Source: Halomonas salipaludis (lineage in GTDB: Bacteria > Pseudomonadota > Gammaproteobacteria > Pseudomonadales > Halomonadaceae). From it: 62,368 nucleotides of DNA. The notes under the pieces were generated by a model that ran no database searches, was not told the origin of the DNA, and worked only from the letters and a program-made list of their open reading frames with translations. A program made the translations under genes and the position numbers. The stretch is taken from NCBI RefSeq assembly GCF_002286975.1, contig NZ_NSKB01000014.1:1-62368 (forward strand), in the 5' to 3' direction. Below, in pieces: positions 23,725-31,441 of this stretch (position 1 is its first letter; the number at the start of each line of letters is the position of its first letter).

Positions 23725-25984
23725 CACGGTTCTCCATCTCTTGGGCCAGCGGCCACTCGTTGAGCAGCTGCTCAGCCTTCTCCACCTGCCGGCGCGCCTT
23801 GGCCTCGTCTTTGTCCTGCGCCTCCGCTCGAGCTTCTGCCCGCGCAGGCGGCGGCTCCTGGGCATCGCGGGCCCGCATCGGGAGTTCAGCCCCTAGCTCG
23901 CCCAGATCCAGGTTCACCGGCGGCGGCATGACCGCGGTCCACCACTGCTCGCCGGTGGTGTAGTCGCGCTTCATGCGCTCGGCGAGCTCGGCGATGCTGC
24001 CGGGGATGTCCTCGTGCCTATCGGGCAGCGGCAAGGGCATGCGCACCTTCCAGAGCTGGCCGCCCTCGAGCAGAGCGAAGGCCTGCCCTTTGGGCAGCGA
24101 GACCACGTCCGCCGGCTCGATCATCGGCACCTGCACGGTGCTGATGCGGTCGCCGCCGGAGCTGGTGAAGTCGATGTCGTTGGCAATGTCGCTGGAGTCG
24201 GAGGCCATGCTGACCAGCATGCGGGTGGCCACGTTGACCTGGCGCAGCTGTCGGGTCAGCAGCTCGGCGGTCTTCTCCTCGCGTACCCGCAGCATCACCA
24301 GGTTGTTGAAGTTGCCGACCACCTGACCGGCCTTGGCGGCATTGCCGATGCGCGCCTCGATGTCGGAGAGGGTCTGGGTATAGGCAGTGACCTGAATGCC
24401 GGCGCCGCCCCCCTTGTTGATGAGCGGGATGAACTCGTCGCCCATCAGCTCGTTGAACTCGTCGCAGTGCAGGTTGATCGGCACCTTGCCCATGCGCTTG
24501 CCGTTCACCGCCGGCAGACCGTCATCGATGCCGTGCTTGTAGATATGGCCGGCCACCGAGACCAGGTCGGCGAACATCGAATTACCCACCGCCTGGGCTA
24601 CCTCGAAATCAGACATGGCATCCAGGCCTACGTAGACGATGCCCCGTTTGCGGATGATCTGCTGCCAGTCGATGATCGGCCGGGGGTCTTCGATATCGTC
24701 GTAGTCCGGCGAGAGCAACTCGGCGATACGCCCGGTGGTCAGCTTCTCCAGCAGCGGCAGAAGGCTCGCCACGATCTTGTCGAAGTAGGTTTTGTCGTAG
24801 CGCACGGCGCTGCGCAGCCCCTCGAGCACGGCGTCCACCACCTTGACCTGCTGCAGATACTGCTCGATGGCCACCACCCGCTTGTCGCGCCCCTGAAACT
24901 GGCGGGGGATGTTCTTGTCGTTGAGCTTGCCCTCGATGGAGGTGATGCGCTCCCAGGCGTGCTGGTCATGGCGCGTCAGGGTCTGCTGGGCGTACTCGAT
25001 CATCAGGCCATCGATGTTCACCACATCCGAGAGGATCTGATCGTAGGTGGGGCGCTGCCCCAGGGCATGACGGGCCCGTGCCACGATATTGACGAAGCGC
25101 CAGGCGAACTCGCGGAAGGCGGCGCTGTTGCCCTCGCCGGAGAGCTGGCCGGCAAGCCGGGTGGCCACTTCCGAGATGCGCCCGAAGCGGCCCACGGCGT
25201 TGTAGCGCGCCGAGATATCCGGCCAGCCCAGATGAAAGACGTAGAAGGCGTCGCCGCGGCCCGCCCGCTGTGCCTCGGCATACATGCGGATCATCAGGTC
25301 TGCATCGCCCTTGGGGTCGAAGGCAATCACCACGTCACCGCGATGGATGTCCTGGGTGATCAGGATCTCGGCGAGCCGGGTCTTGCCAACCCGGGTGGTG
25401 CCCTCCACCAGGGTGTGACCCACCCGCTCCCCGAGGGGCAAGTAGACATCGCGCTCCTTCCACTCCACGGCATGCAGTGCTGCCATGCCGCCCACCGGCG
25501 GCAGCGGGCGCACCGGATTCCAGGGCACATCCGACCCGAACAGCTTCACCAGCGGCCGACCGGCAGCATGGCGCTCCAGCCGGTTTTCCATCTCACGGGC
25601 CAGGCGGTAGGCCGGCCCCGGGCGCAGATAGCGCTGCACGTGGGGCTGCTGGCTCTCATGCAGCCGCTGGGTGTGGCGCGCCTCCCACTTGAAGCCCTTG
25701 CCCATCCACAGCAGCCGCTGGCTAACCGGAATCTGCCGGCTGCGCAGCGCAAAGCGCGGCAGGCGCTTCATGTTGCGACGGTAGCGCAGCACCACCCAGG
25801 CCTGCCGAGCCCGCCACAGCCCGAAGGCAGCAAAGCCTGCGGCCATGCCGTAGCCCACGCTGGGCGACAGGGCCAGCGACCAGGGCGCCATGATGCAGAG
25901 TACCGCACAGGCCAGGCAGACCAGGGCAGTGTTGAGCTCTACCGCCGGGCGCAGCAGCGCCTCCAGGGGGTGTGTCTGGTTCAT
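23693..25984 (-). CDS. traD: Conjugative coupling ATPase TraD, SXT/TOL type (TIGR03743)
   Basis: This 763-residue type IV coupling protein links the relaxosome to the mating channel and pumps DNA. It has two N-terminal membrane segments (about residues 18-38 and 43-60), Walker A GTTRVGKT (195-202), VIAFDPKGDADL after it, and Walker B INLHCDEFNEL near residue 500. A charged, Ala/Glu/Arg-rich tail (about 690-763) could recruit substrates. Its presence shows that the element encodes its own transfer machinery, although no relaxase is seen in this window. Confidence 0.92.
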   Translation of the reverse strand: MNQTHPLEALLRPAVELNTALVCLACAVLCIMAPWSLALSPSVGYGMAAGFAAFGLWRARQAWVVLRYRRNMKRLPRFALRSRQIPVSQRLLWMGKGFKWEARHTQRLHESQQPHVQRYLRPGPAYRLAREMENRLERHAAGRPLVKLFGSDVPWNPVRPLPPVGGMAALHAVEWKERDVYLPLGERVGHTLVEGTTRVGKTRLAEILITQDIHRGDVVIAFDPKGDADLMIRMYAEAQRAGRGDAFYVFHLGWPDISARYNAVGRFGRISEVATRLAGQLSGEGNSAAFREFAWRFVNIVARARHALGQRPTYDQILSDVVNIDGLMIEYAQQTLTRHDQHAWERITSIEGKLNDKNIPRQFQGRDKRVVAIEQYLQQVKVVDAVLEGLRSAVRYDKTYFDKIVASLLPLLEKLTTGRIAELLSPDYDDIEDPRPIIDWQQIIRKRGIVYVGLDAMSDFEVAQAVGNSMFADLVSVAGHIYKHGIDDGLPAVNGKRMGKVPINLHCDEFNELMGDEFIPLINKGGGAGIQVTAYTQTLSDIEARIGNAAKAGQVVGNFNNLVMLRVREEKTAELLTRQLRQVNVATRMLVSMASDSSDIANDIDFTSSGGDRISTVQVPMIEPADVVSLPKGQAFALLEGGQLWKVRMPLPLPDRHEDIPGSIAELAERMKRDYTTGEQWWTAVMPPPVNLDLGELGAELPMRARDAQEPPPARAEARAEAQDKDEAKARRQVEKAEQLLNEWPLAQEMENRDEHRDNSHDA

Positions 25985-25993
25985 TGCGCGCTC

Positions 25994-26563
25994 CTACTGC
26001 TCCAGCCCCTGAGACGTCACCAGCACCGGGTAGTGGGCCAGGCCCAGCCGACCGGCCAGGTCGTCCCCCGGCGTGGGGCGCAGCTCAAGCCCCGGCGCCG
26101 CCTCGCGCAGGCGCTCAAGCCCCTCGGGCGTGGCCACCTCGACGATCAGCCCCACCGCGTTGAGCTCGCGCAGGGTCTCCCCGCGGGCCTCCAACCAGCG
26201 CAGCGACAGCGCATCGTCACCGACCAGGAAGAAGGGCGTCATGCGGCTCGGCAGCTCCAGTGGACGAAAGCGCACCTCGCCGGGCGATAGTCGCTCGCTG
26301 GTCACCGGCAGCATATCCGCCTCGCTGAACGGCACCGGCGCACGCGTATCCGGGGTATAGCCCTCCTCCTCCGGCACGTCGGCCATGCCGATGGCCACGA
26401 AGTAGGGGCGGGCCGGCTCGCCGCCATGATCGGCGAGCACCTCCAGGGCAGGCCACTCGGCCGGGGACATGCTCGGCATCTTCTCCGCCTGGGCGCCGGC
26501 GGCAAGCAACGCGAAGAGCCCACTGACCAAGGCGGGTAAAGCTCGGCAGCGACCGTCACGCAT
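25994..26563 (-). CDS. ICE conjugation protein, PFL_4695 family (TIGR03765)
   Basis: This 189-residue exported protein has a signal peptide (about residues 1-26) and family features such as ARPYFVAIGM and FSEADMLPVTSERLSPGEVR, and ends in HYPVLVTSQGLEQ. It overlaps the small zinc-ribbon gene (ATG at 26563 lies inside its stop region) and is followed 9 bases later by traD. The C-terminal half resembles a thioredoxin-like scaffold without a CxxC. Role unknown. Confidence 0.82.
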   Translation of the reverse strand: MRDGRCRALPALVSGLFALLAAGAQAEKMPSMSPAEWPALEVLADHGGEPARPYFVAIGMADVPEEEGYTPDTRAPVPFSEADMLPVTSERLSPGEVRFRPLELPSRMTPFFLVGDDALSLRWLEARGETLRELNAVGLIVEVATPEGLERLREAAPGLELRPTPGDDLAGRLGLAHYPVLVTSQGLEQ

Positions 26564-26726
26564 CAGGCACCTCCCCCGACGTATCTTCACCGTACTCCCC
26601 CAGGTACTCCTCCCAGGAGCCATGGGCCTCTTCATGGCAGTAGTCGATTGGCGGCTCGATCTCGTGGGGCTCGCGCCAGGCCGGTGCCCCGCAGTAAGGA
26701 CAACGATAGGGGGCAGAGTGAATCAT
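26556..26726 (-). CDS. Small protein with CxxC zinc-ribbon-like motif, 56 aa
   Basis: A short minus-strand frame runs from the ATG at 26726, preceded by GGGAGGTTCCACCG, to the TGA at 26556-26558. It starts MIHSAPYRCPYCGAPAWREP and later has DYCHEEAHGSWEEYLGEYG. The CPYC pair plus C-H downstream could bind one zinc ion. It overlaps the PFL_4695 start by 8 bases and follows the transglycosylase gene by 14, so it is in the operon. I do not recognise the family. The good ribosome-binding site and tight packing support a real gene. Confidence 0.6.
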   Translation of the reverse strand: MIHSAPYRCPYCGAPAWREPHEIEPPIDYCHEEAHGSWEEYLGEYGEDTSGEVPDA

Positions 26727-26740
26727 CGGTGGAACCTCCC

Positions 26741-27340
26741 TTAGTTAGCCGCCAGCTGCCGCTGGCGAGACGTTCTAAGCCGCTCGAGCTCGGTGGCAAC
26801 GATGCGGCGGTAGCGGGCTGCCGGCTCTCCCCCGGCGGGACGGTGATAGCGCCCGGCCGCCTGCACCCAGTCGCCAGTGGCATCGAAGTGGCCGCGCAGC
26901 AGGCGGGCCGCCTCCTCCAGGTTGGCGTAGGGATTCAAGGCGTCACAGGGATGGGAAAAGCGCTTGCCGGCGCCGAACAGCTGCGGCTGCCAGCGCACGT
27001 TAAGCTGGGTGATCCCCACGTCTACGAGGCGGGTCTCCTCGAGAGCCAGCAGCAAGGCGTCGCAGGCGGCCTCGCGGGTCGCGAACTGGAAGCCCTCCCC
27101 CGCCACGTTCAGGGTCCAGGGCCAGGGCCGGCGCCCCACCTTCAAGCTGACTACCGATTCCGCCGTGGCCACTGCATAGAGCACTTCTGGCGGGACCTGA
27201 TGCAGGCTTGCGGCGTCGAAGTACGCCGGCGGTACTACGGTGGCATTCGCCAGCGATGACAACACCGCCAGGCTGCAGCCGACGGCACAGCCCATCACCA
27301 TGCGCCGATACGCTTTCAGCCCCCATATCGTCGCCCTCAT
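26741..27340 (-). CDS. Lytic transglycosylase (SLT domain) of the conjugation system
   Basis: This 199-residue protein has an N-terminal membrane or signal segment (about residues 12-33). The SLT fold follows with the catalytic Glu at residue 61 (VLYAVATAES), then RPWPWTLNVAGEGFQFATR, LVDVGITQLNVRW and YANLEEAARLL. It probably cleaves peptidoglycan locally so that the mating channel can pass. The ATG at 27340 overlaps the PFL_4693 stop. The longer frame is not supported by a ribosome-binding site. Confidence 0.87.
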   Translation of the reverse strand: MRATIWGLKAYRRMVMGCAVGCSLAVLSSLANATVVPPAYFDAASLHQVPPEVLYAVATAESVVSLKVGRRPWPWTLNVAGEGFQFATREAACDALLLALEETRLVDVGITQLNVRWQPQLFGAGKRFSHPCDALNPYANLEEAARLLRGHFDATGDWVQAAGRYHRPAGGEPAARYRRIVATELERLRTSRQRQLAAN

Positions 27341-28080
27341 CTCGGGTAGACCTGAGGCAGCGACCCCACAGCAATGCCACGCTCGGGGTCCGACTGTCCG
27401 TGATTCAGGGTAATGTCGCGTGCGCGCACGCGGTCGGCCGGCACACCCACACGTCGCGCCCAATCACGTATCACCGAATCGTCGCCGTCGCTGTCGAGCA
27501 CGAAGATGTCCATCTGCGTGCCCTGGGCCAACAGCTCGCGGACGGTGCTGTCACAACGCTCGCAGTCATTCACTGCCACATGCACCGTCAAGCGCGCCTG
27601 AAGTGCACCTTCATCGGTGAAGTGAAAGGCATTGCGTGGCCTAAGCGTGAACTCATCCACCGGCATCTCGTTGGGGTAGAGGCGCTGCCAAGCCGCGTCA
27701 TAGGCCCGCTGGAACGCCAGCTCGCGCTCGGTGCGGGCGCGTTCCACCTGTACCAGCAGCTCCGCATAGCGGCGGCGCTCCTCGGCGCTGCGTGCCTCGA
27801 CGCCGAGTGCGGTGATGGGATCCAAGTTGGGCGACCAGATCCCCCGGGGACCTTCCATCAACGCCTCGTAGCGCTCCCAGTCGCGCTCAGTCAGACCCCA
27901 GATCTCGGCCTGCTCCGTGCGCGTGCGAGTGCGCTCGCTCTCGAGCATCCGCTGCGCCTCCTGAATCACGCCGGAGGCATCGGGGCGGCTCTCCGGGATG
28001 GACTGGGCATAGGCCTGGCTCCCCAGCAGCGTCATAGCCATGGTCGCCAAAGGCAGGGCAGCGCGTTGCATGAATGTCAT
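27337..28080 (-). CDS. ICE conjugation protein, PFL_4693 family (TIGR03759)
   Basis: This 247-residue exported protein has a signal peptide (about residues 1-25, ending SQAYAQ), family features WGLTERDWERYEALMEGPRG and ITALGVEARSAEERRRYAEL, and a C-terminal thioredoxin-like part with CERC (VAVNDCERCDSTVRELL) and MDIFVLDSDGDD. The CxxC suggests a disulfide role in the periplasm, where several of the Cys-rich mating proteins act. The ATG at 28080 has GGAG 9 bases upstream. Confidence 0.86.
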   Translation of the reverse strand: MTFMQRAALPLATMAMTLLGSQAYAQSIPESRPDASGVIQEAQRMLESERTRTRTEQAEIWGLTERDWERYEALMEGPRGIWSPNLDPITALGVEARSAEERRRYAELLVQVERARTERELAFQRAYDAAWQRLYPNEMPVDEFTLRPRNAFHFTDEGALQARLTVHVAVNDCERCDSTVRELLAQGTQMDIFVLDSDGDDSVIRDWARRVGVPADRVRARDITLNHGQSDPERGIAVGSLPQVYPR

Positions 28081-28099
28081 CGCAGGATCTCCGGTGGCA

Positions 28100-28870
28100 T
28101 CAGGGAATCTGTACGTCGACCGAGTGGCCGTTGTGGCGGAAGACCGCATGGGAGCCGCGAATCGCCGACAGCTCCCAGCCATCCTGGCGATCGCCCACGC
28201 CCAGCAGCCGGATGTCGCGCAGGCTCGACAGTCCATTGGGTGACACGCCCACATAGGGGTGGCCACCGCGGGACTCGACGCCGGTGACCTGGAACGGAGG
28301 AGACGGCGGGGCCGCTGACCGCGACGCCTGGCTTGCAGGTGCAGGGCGTGGCGCGGCCTGCTGACGCTGGCCCTGCTCGAGGCGCTCGCTCAGCGTCTGG
28401 ATCTGCTCGTTCTGGGCGGTGATGCGCAGGTTGAGCTCGCTATCCAGGCGGCTCAGCTCCTCGGCCAGACTAGCGAGGCGGGGCTCGAGCTGCTCCAGCT
28501 GAGCTTGCCTGGCAGTGATGGCAGAAGCAGTTTCCTGAACTTGCTGTTCGGCCTGTTCGAGGCGCTGATCCAGACGCGTCAGGTGCTGTTCCAGAGCGAC
28601 CTGATGTTCCTCCACCCGTGCCAGCACCTCCTCCAGAGGCACCACCGCCTGCTGCACCTTGTACTGCACCAAGGATTCCACCGGAACCTCGTCGGGAGCC
28701 GGTCTCACCAGCAGGGCCCCTGACACCACAGCGCCGACCAGGCTGACCGCCAGCAGGCCATAGAGGGCCTTCCTGCTGACCTTCCCTGCCCCTCGCTTAC
28801 CGCGGTGCTTCGCAGAGGAGGCAGGACCAATCGGCTTGTGGTCGGGCGATAGCTCAGTGGGCTCACTCAT
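28100..28870 (-). CDS. ICE membrane-anchored coiled-coil protein, 256 aa
   Basis: It has a basic cytoplasmic start, one membrane segment (about residues 35-54, ALYGLLAVSLVGAVVSGALL), a long Gln/Glu/Leu-rich coiled coil (about 70-175), an Ala/Pro/Ser linker, and a C-terminal beta domain (VTGVESRGGHPYVGVSPNG onward). It overlaps the PilL-like stop by 8 bases. The C-terminal domain resembles PilP/pilus-assembly accessory domains in layout, but I cannot name a family with certainty. Confidence 0.7.
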   Translation of the reverse strand: MSEPTELSPDHKPIGPASSAKHRGKRGAGKVSRKALYGLLAVSLVGAVVSGALLVRPAPDEVPVESLVQYKVQQAVVPLEEVLARVEEHQVALEQHLTRLDQRLEQAEQQVQETASAITARQAQLEQLEPRLASLAEELSRLDSELNLRITAQNEQIQTLSERLEQGQRQQAAPRPAPASQASRSAAPPSPPFQVTGVESRGGHPYVGVSPNGLSSLRDIRLLGVGDRQDGWELSAIRGSHAVFRHNGHSVDVQIP

Positions 28871-29507
28871 CGCTCACCTCCGCCACCGTCACGATGCTCT
28901 CGTCACGGCTGTCGTCGTCATGGCCAGGCACATAGCGGATATCCCGCACCTGATAGCAGACCTCTCTTGCCACCGGGTCGACCTCCAGCTCCCAGGCATC
29001 GCCGCCCAGCACCTGCAGGGCCTCGCGCAGCGGCATGGGGCCCAGCCGGTAGTGGGCCGCCGGCAGCGGCTTGCGATAGAGGGTGCGCTGAGCGGGACCG
29101 GGTGCCGGACATAGCGAGTAGCCGGTATAGCGTAGGGTGTGATGCAGCGCGTCCTCCACGGTGGTGGTCATGGAAGCGGGAATACGCACGTCAATGGTCT
29201 GCTCCATGAGGTGGCGCTGGCCCAGCGAGGCTTGAGTCGCCACCAGCTGGTAGCGCCCGGTGCGAATCACCTCGACGGAAGGCAGTTCGTCACTATAGAT
29301 GTCCGGCGTCACGGCCTCGGTCGTCGGCGGGTTGGGGCCGGTGACCACGGCCCGATGCCGCTCGCCATCGACGTCGAAGTGCGGCAGCGAGAGCACCAGA
29401 GAATCGGCACTCGAGGGTTCGGGAGCCTGTGGCGTCTGATGGGCACAGCCCGCCAGCAGCGTGGTGGTGATCAGCGCAGCGATCGAGAGGGTGGGAATGT
29501 TGAGCAT
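28863..29507 (-). CDS. PilL-like N-terminal domain lipoprotein (TIGR03748 type)
   Basis: This 214-residue lipoprotein has a lipobox near residue 20 (TTTLLAGCAH). The middle, DIYSDELPSVEVIRTGRYQL and VEDALHHTLRYTGYSLCP, followed by LPAAHYRLGPMPLREALQVL, is the PilL N-terminal / secretin-associated STN-like pattern. It heads the conjugation operon. The ATG at 29507 (GAGG 6 bases upstream) is preferred to an in-frame TTG four codons earlier. A terminator hairpin lies upstream and isolates it from the STY4534 gene. Confidence 0.82.
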   Translation of the reverse strand: MLNIPTLSIAALITTTLLAGCAHQTPQAPEPSSADSLVLSLPHFDVDGERHRAVVTGPNPPTTEAVTPDIYSDELPSVEVIRTGRYQLVATQASLGQRHLMEQTIDVRIPASMTTTVEDALHHTLRYTGYSLCPAPGPAQRTLYRKPLPAAHYRLGPMPLREALQVLGGDAWELEVDPVAREVCYQVRDIRYVPGHDDDSRDESIVTVAEVSDE

Positions 29508-29605
29508 GCGTTGCCTCAAGGGAGTCCATTCAATGGCGTTGAGGCAGGAGGTTCTCGGGTTTGCGGGGGCGGGTCGATTGAAAAGCGTAATCAGGCGGGG
29601 AAAGG

Positions 29606-29629
29606 AAAAACGCCCCGGAGCGGGGCGTT
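29606..29629 (-). terminator. Rho-independent terminator after the STY4534-type gene
   Basis: The stem CGCCCC...GGGGCG (29611-29627, loop GGAGC) is followed on the minus strand by a run of T (complement of AAAAA at 29606-29610). It lies 88 bases after the STY4534-type stop and before the PilL-like gene. Confidence 0.75.
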
Positions 29630-29715
29630 CTTCGCGGGTTGGCGATCGTCAATGCAGGGGCATGACGCGGCGGGGTCATTCCCAGCCAGGGTGAGGTTGA
29701 TAGAAGTGCTATGGA

Positions 29716-30249
29716 TCAGTGCATGGCCGGCGAATCGAAGGAGCCGGCCGCTTCTCCCGAGTGGGCAGCGGAATAGCCGTTGCCTGCTTCAGGCTGCTCC
29801 GCTGAGCCAGCGGAGCTGTCGTTACCGGCTCCCTGCTCATCGCGGCGAGGTGCCTGGTAAACCATCTCGCCGTTCACCTTGATCCAGCTGATGAACAGCA
29901 GGCGAGCCTTGAGACTAACGCCGGTCTGGCCGGCCTTGTCGCCCTTCGCGTAGACGAAGGTGTCCGTCCAGAGGTCGCCCAGCTTGAAGCCCACCAGCAC
30001 CTTGCGGCCCTGGTACACCGCCTGACGGCAGCGTTTGACGAGCACTTCGGCATCGCGGCCGCTGATTCGGCAGTCGAAGCGAGTGTAGCCCACATCGTCT
30101 GCGGGGCCATTCAGGGCCGCGATATCGCATGCCCAGAACGCTTCCCCGCGCTTCGGCTTCACTTGCCGGATTCGGTTGAGGTAGCCAAGGCCGGTGATAT
30201 GCAGGTCGAAGAAGCCAGTGGTGGCACTCTGGTGAGTAGTGGTCTTCAT
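29716..30249 (-). CDS. STY4534-type ICE replication protein (DUF3577)
   Basis: This 177-residue protein matches DUF3577: TGFFDLHITGLGYLNRIRQV, then RGEAFWACDIAALNGPADDV and YTRFDCRISGRDAEVLVKRC. The C-terminal 40 residues are low-complexity. Annotated relatives are called STY4534-family ICE replication proteins, and the fold is OB-like. It stands alone between a terminator and an 800-bp gap. The ATG at 30249 follows CGAGGAGACACAC. Confidence 0.85.
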   Translation of the reverse strand: MKTTTHQSATTGFFDLHITGLGYLNRIRQVKPKRGEAFWACDIAALNGPADDVGYTRFDCRISGRDAEVLVKRCRQAVYQGRKVLVGFKLGDLWTDTFVYAKGDKAGQTGVSLKARLLFISWIKVNGEMVYQAPRRDEQGAGNDSSAGSAEQPEAGNGYSAAHSGEAAGSFDSPAMH

Positions 30250-30350
30250 GTGTGTCTCCTCGGTGGATACAAATGAGCCCCAGGGAAACACTTCGCCCCC
30301 TCAGGGAAGTCGAATGGCTTCCCCGGTGGGCGATAGATTCAGGCGTTGGC

Positions 30351-30626
30351 TCAGGTCATCAGCACGCAGTGGTGCCGAGAGCCGGCCAGAGTAGTTTTGC
30401 AGCAGTCGCAGGACGCCGTTGAGAACTCTTCGTCTCGCTCGCTATCGCCGAAGACTATGTAACTCTCGTCGCGCTGCGCTGCCGCAATGGAGAGACGCAC
30501 CTCCCGCTCGCGGGCGGCTGCACTCTCTTCATCCAGGAAGTGATCCAGCCCGGTGGCATCGTCATTAGCGATGATCATCAGGCAGTCGGTACAGACCATG
30601 AAGTGGTCGTCAACAATCGTGGCCAT
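30351..30626 (-). CDS. ICE hypothetical protein with paired cysteines, 91 aa
   Basis: The ATG at 30626 has GGAGG 7 bases upstream. The protein begins MATIVDDHFMVCTDCLMIIA and has CDCCKTTLAGSRHHC near its end. The CxxC, CxCC and HHC groups could form a zinc site. It is conserved in the layout of these ICEs as a small cytoplasmic protein of unknown function. The frame stays open for another 550 bases upstream, but codon quality there is poor and no start signal is seen. Confidence 0.65.
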   Translation of the reverse strand: MATIVDDHFMVCTDCLMIIANDDATGLDHFLDEESAAAREREVRLSIAAAQRDESYIVFGDSERDEEFSTASCDCCKTTLAGSRHHCVLMT

Positions 30627-31146
30627 GGGGCATTCCTCCAGTTTCCAGGGGGTCCGCCCCCCTGGGGAGGCATCTCCCCGAATGGGTGGTAATCGCAGTG
30701 GCATCCAACCCTGATGGGCGGCCTCGTCTCGGGATGCGCGAAGCCTTGGGAGGCGGCGTACCGCCATGCGGCGCACCCTTGAAACGCCTGGGTGCCTGGG
30801 TATCTCGGTTGGAGCCGGTCGAGACCACCGGGCCGCCAGCGGCGGCACTTGCCCACTGGGAGGCTGCCCGTCAGCTCGGCAGCATCTCCTCGATATCCTC
30901 ACTCGCAAGACGCGGCACGCCACGTCTTGGGATTGAAGACCATAGAGGGCATCAACAGGGTCGTCGCCGTATCGACAAGTATCAGGATGTCCGCCATGCA
31001 ACTGGAGCCAAGGCATGTCCCTCGTTGCCATGCTTCGCTCACGGTGGCACCCGAATCTCTTCGCGGACGCATTCGGTCGATCAAGCACAGATCCCTGTAC
31101 AAAGGGCTCCCGTTGGTGATGCGGCGGGCTCCGCAGAAGGGCAGGC

Positions 31147-31163
31147 GTTTCCAGCATGGAAAC
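31147..31163. repeat. Inverted repeat GTTTCC...GGAAAC
   Basis: GTTTCCA-GCA-TGGAAAC is a 17-base inverted repeat with a 3-base centre. Its TTCCA/TGGAA core resembles the 19-bp palindromes near parB, but with different flanks and spacing. It lies 5 bases before the large stem at 31,168. Confidence 0.4.
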
Positions 31164-31167
31164 GTCA

Positions 31168-31212
31168 ACCGGCCTGCCCACTACCCTGGATCAAGGTAGC
31201 CGGCAGGCCGGT
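31168..31212. repeat. Long interrupted stem-loop in the ICE gap
   Basis: ACCGGCCTGCC pairs with GGCAGGCCGGT. Inside, CTACC pairs with GGTAG around a 9-base loop. The outer arm CCGGCCTGCC is the same as in the hairpin after mvaT. There is no T-run on either side, so a protein-binding or RNA-structure role is as likely as termination. Confidence 0.5.
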
Positions 31213-31441
31213 CGTCGTATGAGATAGGTGGCCAACCAACCAAGCTGGCCTGGGACTAATGAACCTCGAACCCCGACTGTTGATGATGCAGTGTGAGCCG
31301 TATAGGCGGGATGGGGCGTACTCGTCTCGCGAGGTGCGAATACTTTGGGGGATTGAGCGTTGGCGCTCAAAGGGCGTTGCGTGATGACCGTCAGCAACCA
31401 ACGGGGTACAGCTCTCATTATTGAGCCTACCCCTCTTAGGG

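Larger units (their letters stand above)
30627..31441. other. 815-bp ICE region without convincing genes
   Basis: No ORF here has a ribosome-binding site and plausible protein. Structure is present. There is a long stem at 31,168-31,212 and an inverted repeat GTTTCC...GGAAAC at 31,147-31,163. The minus strand from 31,006 carries a short open frame (MADILILVDTATTLLMPSMV) that could be a gene relic. The region separates topB from the DUF3577 cluster. It may hold a regulatory leader or a transfer-related site, but nothing in it proves either. Confidence 0.5.

Noticed and set aside
24014..26290. A 758-codon open frame on the plus strand opposite traD
   Set aside because: It is the antisense frame of a GC-rich gene. 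The traD frame has motifs (GTTRVGKT, CDEFNEL), while this one is rich in His, Gln and Arg with no domain.
30911..31006. Short frame MADILILVDTATTLLMPSMV as a PixA/AidA-like gene
   Set aside because: Only about 32 codons, no ribosome-binding site, and the likeness to the DILVVVDTE start of that family is too short to support a call.
30627..31181. Upstream extension of the 91-aa ICE gene to 276 codons
   Set aside because: The ATG at 30626 has a strong GGAGG. The upstream part has poor codon quality, no start signal and Arg/Pro-rich composition.
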